Source of the DNA: Anthostomella pinea
Taxonomy: Eukaryota > Ascomycota > Sordariomycetes > Xylariales > Xylariaceae
NCBI GenBank assembly: GCA_963556695.1
Contig: CAUWAG010000018.1
Location: 3,100,001 to 3,164,000, forward strand
Direction: 5' to 3'
Length of the DNA stretch: 64,000 bases
In this document: piece after piece, positions 57,154-64,000 of the stretch
Numbering within the stretch: the stretch's first letter is position 1
Layout of the letters: each line of letters begins with the position of its first letter
Notes under the pieces: model-generated
The model's database searches: none
Told to the model about the DNA's origin: nothing
The model's input: only the letters and a program-made list of their open reading frames with translations
Made by a program: the position numbers and the translations under genes

Positions 57154-60100
57154 ATGGCGCCAACAATCCCGGAGCTGGACCTCATGGTCCAGTCCTTCTA
57201 CGAAGGTCGCGGCGAGCAGGTGAGCATTCTTCTCGTGATCTGGGCCTATCTGCCAGCGCCTCTGCTGCCATGATGCCGTAGCTACTGACACTTCATCTTC
57301 CCCGCCTCTAGCAAAAGGCTGCCCAAACCGCCTTGAACCAGGTAAGTGATGCGCCAGCTCGCCCCCCAAGCTGCAACCTCTCGACTAACCAGCATGGCGC
57401 TCAGTTCAAGGAAGATCCCGATGCCTGGCTTCTCGTCGACGAGATTCTGCAGAATTCGAAACATCCCCAGACCAAGTGTACGCCTATACATATACATCCA
57501 CGCACATTGAGAGAGTTCCGGGTGGAGGCTAACGCTATATAGACCTCGGTCTGCAAATACTAGACCATGTTATCATGACAAGATGGAAGGTCTTGCCCCG
57601 GGATCAGTGTCTAGGTTCGTTGCGCACGATGTGCTGCAAGCATCTTCCAGCCTGGCTGACCATCCCGCAGGCATTCGCAACTTCGTTGTGAACTTCATCA
57701 TCCAGGCTTCGGGCACGGAGGAGTCCCTCAAGACCCATCGAACCCTGCTGAACAAGCTGAACCTTGTTCTCGTCTCGATCCTGAAGCAAGAATGGCCTCA
57801 TAACTGGCCTACCTTCATCAACGAGATCATATCCGCTTGCCGATCGAATCTGTCTATCTGCGAAAACAACATGATCATCCTGCGTCTCCTATCCGAAGAA
57901 GTATTCGACTACTCTGCCGAGCAGATGACCTCGGCCAAGACCCGCAACCTCAAGACAACCATGTGCAACGAATTCTCCCAGATCTTCCAGCTTTGCCAGG
58001 AAATCTTGACGACTGCGAACCAGCCCAGCTTGGTCAAGGCCACGCTCGAGACGCTCCTCCGTTTCTGCAACTGGATTCCCCTAGGATACATATTCGAGAC
58101 GCCACTGATCGAGACACTGCGAACGCGGTTCCTGGAAGTTCCAGAGTTCAGAAATGTTACTCTTCAGGTATTCACCGAGATTGGCGGCTTAGTGACTGGC
58201 GGGCCGGGACAACCCAACGCCTACAGTGAACAGCTGGTCAAGATGTTCGTCGACGTACTCACTACCATCTCGAACATCATTCCGCTGGATCTCGACCTCA
58301 AGAGCACGTATCCGCAGAGCAATTCGAGGGATCAGGAATTTCTCCAGGACCTCGCACTCTTCTTGTGCAATTTCTTCAGTCAACACGTCGATGTGAGACA
58401 TGATTCCTGCTTATCAATCGAATTGAACTAACCCTGCTATTTAGCTTGTTGAGAAACTACCGAATCGAGATTTCCTCACACACGGCCACTTCTACTTGAT
58501 CAGAATATCCCAGATTGACGACCGTGAGATCTTCAAGATCACCCTAGATTACTGGCTCAAGCTGGTTCAGGAGCTATACGAGGAGATGCAGGCTGTCCCT
58601 ACAAATGAGATGAACCCGATGATGTTGACCGGTGGAGGATCAACTACCGGAGCGATGAACCCGGCCGTGCTGCAGAACTTGCCCCTTCGAATGCACAAGT
58701 ACAAGGAAGTGCTATCGAATCTTCGGGTAGTCATGATCGAGAAGATGGTACGGCCCGAGGAGGTGCTCATCGTGGAGAATGACGAGGGTGAGATTGTCCG
58801 GGAGTTCGTCAAGGAGAGCGATACAGTACAGCTGTACAAGACGATTCGGGAATGTCTCGTCTATCTGACACATCTGGACGTCAACGACACCGAAACGATC
58901 ATGACGGAGAAGCTTTCCAAGCAGGTCGACGGCACTGAGTGGTCGTGGCACAACTGCAATGTCCTGTGCTGGGCCATCGGATCCATCTCTCTGGCCATGA
59001 ACGAAGAAACCGAGAAGCGTTTCTTGGTCACTGTTATTAAGGATCTATTGGGCCTGACCGAGATGAAGCGTGGAAAAGACAACAAGGCCGTTGTTGCCAG
59101 CAACATCATGTACATTGTTGGGCAATATCCTCGGTTCCTCAAGGCGCATTGGAAGTTCCTTAAGACGGTGGTCAATAAGCTCTTCGAGTTCATGCACGAG
59201 TCACACGAAGGTCAGTTGAGGGTTTGCACGTATGACGTGTAATGACTAACGGCATGGCAGGCGTCCAAGATATGGCATGTGACACATTCATCAAGATCGC
59301 ACGACAATGCCGCCGACATTTTGTGGCTCTGCAACCTAGTGAGAGCGAGCCCTTTATCGAGGAGATTGTTAGGAACCTGCAGCGTATTACGTGCGATCTC
59401 ACGCCGCAGCAAGTCCACACTTTCTACGAAGCTTGTGGCTACATGGTCGCGGCTCAAGGAAGCAAACACCAGCAGGAGAGGCTCCTTGCTGAACTGATGG
59501 GCGCGCCGAACGCTGCATGGGATGAGATCATCCGAGCAGCCACCATAGACCCCCAGATCTTGCAGGATGCCGACACAATCAAGATCATCGGTAACATAAT
59601 GAAGACCAACGTATCGGCTTGCTCTTCAATTGGTTCCTACTTCGGCCCCCAGATCGGCAGGATATACCTGGACATGTTGCAGATGTACCGCGCGACCAGC
59701 CAGCTGATTTCTGAGGCTGTCGCCCGTGACGGTAAGCTACATGTTCACCCATATCGAAGTTGAAGTGACCGTGCTGACACTACCCCAGGCGAACTTGCTC
59801 CCAGAATGCCCAAGGTCCGCGGACTGCGAACGATCAAGAAGGAGATCTTGAAGTTGATCGAAGGTTATGTCGATAAGGCCGAAGACCTTCAAGCGGTACG
59901 CGGGCAGATGGTGCCACAACTGCTAGATTCCGTCTTGGTGGATTACAACCGCAACGTCCCGGGTGCCCGTGATGCTGAAGTTCTCAAGGCAATGTCAACC
60001 ATCATCACCAAACTAACGGTAAGCACCTGCAACAGCTACAAAACAGCTGGAACAAAGAGTACGTCACTAATCACTTCAGCAGGGTCTTATGGAAGATCAA

Positions 60101-60946
60101 GTCCCCATCATCATGCAGAACATCTTTGAGTGCACCCTCGAGATGATCAACAAGGACTTCTCCGAGTTCCCGGAGCACCGTGTCGAGTTCTTCAACCTAC
60201 TCCGAGCTATCAACCTGCACTGCTTCCCTGCGCTGCTCAAGCTTGACAACCGCCAGTTCAAGTTCGTCATTGATGCATGCATGTGGGCAAGCAAGCACGA
60301 CAACCGCGATGTCGAGGGCGCAGGGCTTAACATGTGCCTGGAGCTCGTATCGAACATCGCTGAGAAGACTGACGGCCAGACAGCCAATGCTTTCTTCCAA
60401 CAGTTCTTCATCACAATCTTGCAGGACGTGTTCTTTGTTCTGACGGACCCTGACCACAAGGCCGGGTTCAAGACTCAGTCTATGCTTCTGATGCGCATGT
60501 TCTACTTCGTTCTCCCTGCGGATGGGAAGCCACCGATGATACAAGGTCCAGTCTATGTCGACCAAGCTCCAGCCGGAACCAGCAACAAGGACTTCCTTGC
60601 TGATTTTGTCGGACGTCTCTTGCGAAATGCCTTCCCCAATCTCCAGGTGTAAGTGTCTTATGATCTCAAGTATAAGGCTAGTGGCTAACGATAGATCTAC
60701 AGTGCGCAAATTAACGCCTTCATTGAGTGCCTGTTCACCTTGAACAACACGTACGAGAAGTTCCGTCTCCAAGTCCGTGACTTCCTCATTTCACTCAAGG
60801 AGTTTGCCGGAGACAATGCAGAGCTCTTCGTCGTCGAAAAGGAACAAGAGGCCCAGGACAAGCTCTCAGCTGAGCGCGAGCGGCGCGCGAAAGTCGGCGG
60901 CTTGCTGAAGCCGTCCGAGATCGAGGTCGAGGACGACGAGCTGTGA
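57154..60946 (+). CDS. CRM1: Exportin CRM1/XPO1, nuclear export receptor
   Basis: Ten exons: 57154-57219, 57312-57341, 57405-57477, 57543-57614, 57671-58392, 58445-59210, 59261-59731, 59789-60018, 60083-60648 and 60703-60946 (3240 nt, 1079 aa, the normal CRM1 length). The CRIME domain ([43 protein letters not shown]) leads into HEAT repeats. The NES-groove region reads [52 protein letters not shown] and [19 protein letters not shown], near-identical to other CRM1 proteins. The C-terminus ([20 protein letters not shown]...EVEDDEL) is acidic as in the family. CRM1 carries leucine-rich-NES cargo out of the nucleus with Ran-GTP. Thr526 stands at the leptomycin-B cysteine position. Phases of all splices agree, including the 30-base second exon. 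Confidence 0.96.
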
Positions 60947-62173
60947 CTGGACCAAGAGCTAAGGAATGAGTTTGCACCCCACCACAGCTCGGACAAAGCC
61001 GAGTCTACAACTCGGTCCAAGTCCGATCACTTCGATGGTTGGGATCTCTATGAGGTGTGAGTGTCATGGAAGATGCTCGAACAGCCTCATCAGAGTTTGA
61101 TATCGTCGTCCGATCACATCTGCACCCATATCCTCTACTTTATGTACGTGATACCATGGATAGATCTACCGTGGGTGGCAACAGCACTTGCAGGTTGCTT
61201 GGGTGATTTGTTGAGCGCGGCCAGATGAAATGATATGGTCTGGCTGCTCTTTCTCATTTGTCTAGACACAAAATCCGATGATGACGGCACCTTGCGAGGG
61301 AGGGATCCGGACATGTCCCCTGGCCGTGGTCGCACAGAGCGGCGAAACGAGCAAAAAAGTTTGCCAACGACAGCAGAAGACAGGAAGCACGTATATTGGC
61401 CCTGCTGGTGATAAACAGCGGCTCGGGGGAACGCGGTTGCTACAGCTAGTCTAGGCAATGCCCTCGAGGCAGAATTCAAGACTGATAAATGATTCGTGAT
61501 GTCCATGGTTTTGCACGCGTGACGGTACACCAAACCCTCATAAGTCTCCGTACACCCTTTATCTACCACGCGAAAAGTGTGTTTTTTAAACATGGAATAA
61601 GCATGCTGAAATAAGCATTGAAGGTGACTATATAGCCATGAGCTGCTTATGCCTGTCTGCTAATTCCAATATTTCCAAATATTCACGTGTGATCTAGAAT
61701 CCTTCCAACATGGCGCGTACTTCCGGGAGACTCTTAAGGACCGAGTGTAGCATATAGTGAATCAAAGTCAGACGGATCGGTACCATTTGGACAAGGGCAT
61801 ATATCATCATATCCGCTGACAGGGTCTGTGGGCAGTGAGGATATTTTTCTGCGAAGCCGAGGCCCTCCGGCCGTAAAGTAGGGAGCTTGATGTCCTTCAA
61901 CCAGCAATCAAATGAACTGACCCCGAGCCCGAGGGGTGGGGTTGGCTGTCGTCGGCAGGGCGGAAAGGCGTTGGCTGGGTTGGTAGAACCTCAAGGCCAG
62001 CTTGTTTCGTTGATTAGTTACTCTACTCTCGGGGTTATGGGATATTGAAGCCGTGTTGGAGCTGCGCGATGGGGCCTGAGCTGAGTAGGAGTACAGTATT
62101 CGGTGGTCTGGTGGGTCCCTCGCACGTGTAAAGGGGGGCTGGAAGGTGGTGGGTCGGTTTATTATACTGCGTC
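60947..62173. other. Intergenic between the 3' ends of CRM1 and the HET gene, contains a dispersed repeat
   Basis: Holds the CRM1 3' UTR and the repeat copy at 61524-61652. A minus-strand frame at 61694-61900 (68 codons, ending LPEVRAMLEGF) has a balanced composition but no start context or homologue I recognise, so I do not call it a gene. Confidence 0.5.
61524..61652 (+). repeat. Dispersed repeat, copy 2
   Basis: 61524-61557 matches 50781-50814 at 32 of 34 bases. GAATAAGC follows at 61595-61602 and AAATAAGC shortly after, as in copy 1, with GCTTAT at 61645-61650. It lies between two convergent gene ends, as copy 1 does. Confidence 0.55.
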
Positions 62174-63964
62174 TTATGTATATCTGAGCCGAGGAAATAC
62201 CCGCCACCCACTTCCCTTACCCTTTCCTTCTGCTTGTACAGATACATCGAATGCTTCGGCGATGCTTGAATCGGCGATGGGCGCGAAAGCGAGATGAACG
62301 TTGAAAGCAGCGTACTTATCTGGATGGGGTCGTATAGTCGCTGTGACCATGCAGCGATTCATTCGCAGCCTGGGCATGTCGAGAGTATAGTTACTTCCAT
62401 ACATTGGCCGGTTTGCAAGTTTGCTGGCCATCTCCCCCTGACTTTGCTCCGCCCTCGTCCAGTCTTCAACCGAGCGGAGACGTACCCAGGCTGTAGGTTT
62501 CCCCCACTTCGTCAACGTGACGCCGCAGACGAGGTAAAAGAATTGCGGCCCTCTCATCTCGACTGCGTACCCCAGGGCCCCAGGGAATACCATCAGGTAA
62601 CCTTCGAAGCTCTCTGTGCCAGCGGTGATGAACCTGTGATTTGCGAAGTCCCACCGGTTTTGGGGGGTTGCAGATCGTAGAGCGTTTCTTTGATCATCGT
62701 GCGTGTGGCTTCGTTCGCAGCCGATCCAGACTGACCCTTCGTAAGAAGCATCGAGAAGTTTCCGAGTCGATGGCTTGACGTGGGTGATTATGTAAGCTTC
62801 TTCGGTGTGGTGATATTCGTGACTGCCGGGCGAACGGTCGCGACGGTAGGCCGTCCGCACAAAACGGGCAGGACCGATCTTTTGCAGAACCATGTGAAGA
62901 GGAAACCCCCTACCAGCCGTATCAACCACGGTACAGTTGAGAGAAAGAATGTACTTGTGGAACGTGACTGCGAAGTGGGCCTCTCTGAAATACAGACCAT
63001 TGTTGGTCATCGTAAAGGACTGGTCTGAGTCGCCTGACACAAGTTCGCTACCATTGGCTCGTACTAGTCCACAGGAATCGAATGCCTTAGGTGATCTGGC
63101 AAACAAGTCACAGTAATTTTCTGCAGTCGTCGAGGTTCCACGGGAGCTTGCCTCCGGGGCGAAGATTGACAGATCATTCGAGCTTTTGATGATCTCCTCC
63201 TGTAAACGAATGAATGCTTTATTGCCCTCGCCGTAAAGCATAGGTATATTCACGTCGAAGATGCCTAGAAGGCAGTACGCGATATCCTCCTCTCTGGTCG
63301 TTATCCTGTTAGACGCCCAAGACATCCTCTGTGCCACTGGCGCCTCGTAGAGGCGATGGCTGTCTACCAACGTTTCTTCGTCGATCTGGGTGATCCGATT
63401 GATCAAGGTTTTCAGTTCAGTTTTAGATCCGACATACTTCCAGGTGGCATCGTAGAACCGCAGATTATGAGGTGCCAGGAGCTCTTGCAAGCACCAACCC
63501 CTGAAAAACCATCGACAGCTAGGCATTCGCGGGTGCTTATCCCGATAGGAAGGTAGATCCGCAAGGAAAGCGTAACAGGCTTCGGACTTCTGATACCACT
63601 TGAACATGGAGTTGACTGCTTCGGTCAGCTCGGCGCTGCTTGATTTGTCGATGCAGCATGTATCAACCCAGGCGTAGTCGAGGTCATGCCTTTTTGCTTT
63701 CCGACACGTCTCCAAGATCTTCCGGTACCCTGATTTTTCGATGGCGAGGTGGTCGGGATCGCTCGCTAGGCTGGTCATCTCTTGATAGCTGATCTCCTCG
63801 TCTTCGACCCAGGTGTGTGATAGAATCGCATACTTCGGCACTCTATCTCCCATGAAGCTTTTCATCCGAATGTAGTTGTGTTGATGAGTCTGATAGGCAT
63901 GGTGATTGTCTAAGCTTGGTTCTGCAGTCAGCCGTTCGAGGAGGCTGGGGATACGACTGCTCAT
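62174..63964 (-). CDS. HET-domain protein (heterokaryon incompatibility-like)
   Basis: Open frame of 596 codons without introns. The HET domain spans about residues 44-190: PKYAILSHTWVEDEEISYQE, GYRKILETCRKAKRHDLDYA with WVDTCCIDK, SSSAELTEAVNSMFKWYQKS, and CRWFFRGWCLQELLAP (usual SRWFxRGWTLQELLAP). The family continuation follows (RMSWASNRITTREEDIAYCL, LGIFDVNIPMLYGEG, AFIRLQEEIIKSSNDLSIFA). The C-terminal 300 residues have no domain that I recognise. There are no NACHT or WD repeats. HET proteins trigger cell death when unlike strains fuse, and most are of unknown partner. The usual MRLLxT N-terminus is missing here, so the true start may be in an exon beyond 63964 or the window edge. No stop or frameshift is seen. 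Confidence 0.85.
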   Translation of the reverse strand: MSSRIPSLLERLTAEPSLDNHHAYQTHQHNYIRMKSFMGDRVPKYAILSHTWVEDEEISYQEMTSLASDPDHLAIEKSGYRKILETCRKAKRHDLDYAWVDTCCIDKSSSAELTEAVNSMFKWYQKSEACYAFLADLPSYRDKHPRMPSCRWFFRGWCLQELLAPHNLRFYDATWKYVGSKTELKTLINRITQIDEETLVDSHRLYEAPVAQRMSWASNRITTREEDIAYCLLGIFDVNIPMLYGEGNKAFIRLQEEIIKSSNDLSIFAPEASSRGTSTTAENYCDLFARSPKAFDSCGLVRANGSELVSGDSDQSFTMTNNGLYFREAHFAVTFHKYILSLNCTVVDTAGRGFPLHMVLQKIGPARFVRTAYRRDRSPGSHEYHHTEEAYIITHVKPSTRKLLDASYEGSVWIGCERSHTHDDQRNALRSATPQNRWDFANHRFITAGTESFEGYLMVFPGALGYAVEMRGPQFFYLVCGVTLTKWGKPTAWVRLRSVEDWTRAEQSQGEMASKLANRPMYGSNYTLDMPRLRMNRCMVTATIRPHPDKYAAFNVHLAFAPIADSSIAEAFDVSVQAEGKGKGSGWRVFPRLRYT

Positions 63965-64000
63965 AAGACGGTCAGCTTCGCAATGAAAACCTTGTCAGCG

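Noticed and set aside
61694..61900. 68-codon minus-strand frame (ends LPEVRAMLEGF) that looks protein-like
   Set aside because: No start context, partner exon or recognisable family was found. It may be a relic but cannot be supported.

Overview
This window is nuclear DNA of a filamentous ascomycete (Pezizomycotina, most likely a Sordariomycete). The evidence is short introns (about 50-100 bases) with GTAAGT-type donors and CTAAC branch sites, and a gene set made of NUC-2/PHO81, DASH Dad2, shugoshin, a HET-domain protein, a DUF7580-like protein and a fungal P450. A LINE fragment carries a repeat-induced-point-mutation-like pattern of stops. All splice models were built by hand. Every intact multi-exon model gives a coding length divisible by three and a protein that fits its family.

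Layout. 1-1700: 3' end of a Tad-type non-LTR retrotransposon, stop-riddled but without frameshifts. 3032-3904: small membrane protein. 4172-7765 (-): SPX-ankyrin-GDPD phosphate regulator of the NUC-2/PHO81 family. 10337-12173 (-) and 12511-15876 (+): a divergent pair, both apparently broken, one DUF7580-like and one a C2H2/CCCH zinc-finger protein. 16967-19048 (-): intact cytochrome P450. 20067-21605 (-) and 22180-24227 (+): a CUE ubiquitin-binding protein and a DHX35-type DEAH helicase sharing a 574-bp promoter region. 26323-28574 and 33028-34416 (+): two single-pass membrane proteins (SKG6-like and mucin-like), separated by a 4.4-kb gap. 35956-38594 (-): membrane-anchored carboxylesterase. 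41179-42342 (-): amidohydrolase. 43315-45767 (-): large basic coiled-coil protein of unknown function. 46769-47350 (-) and 48059-50425 (+): DASH subunit Dad2 and shugoshin, divergent from one promoter. 51003-51422 (-): small membrane protein. 52125-52916 (-): retromer Vps29. 53908-55526 (+): alanine-glyoxylate aminotransferase. 57154-60946 (+): exportin CRM1. 62174-63964 (-): HET-domain protein.

Most genes are unrelated housekeeping genes. The exceptions are the two kinetochore/centromere genes placed head to head, and the self/non-self-like or accessory genes (DUF7580-like, zinc finger, HET) that lie near repeats. I saw no secondary-metabolite cluster beyond the lone P450, and no CRISPR, rRNA or intact tRNA gene. 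I did not find a clear new multi-gene system. The best leads are a dispersed 34-nt motif in three 3' intergenic spaces, a cluster of small perfect hairpins at 35168-35347, a Pol III-like A/B-box element at 41032-41111, and the broken divergent gene pair.
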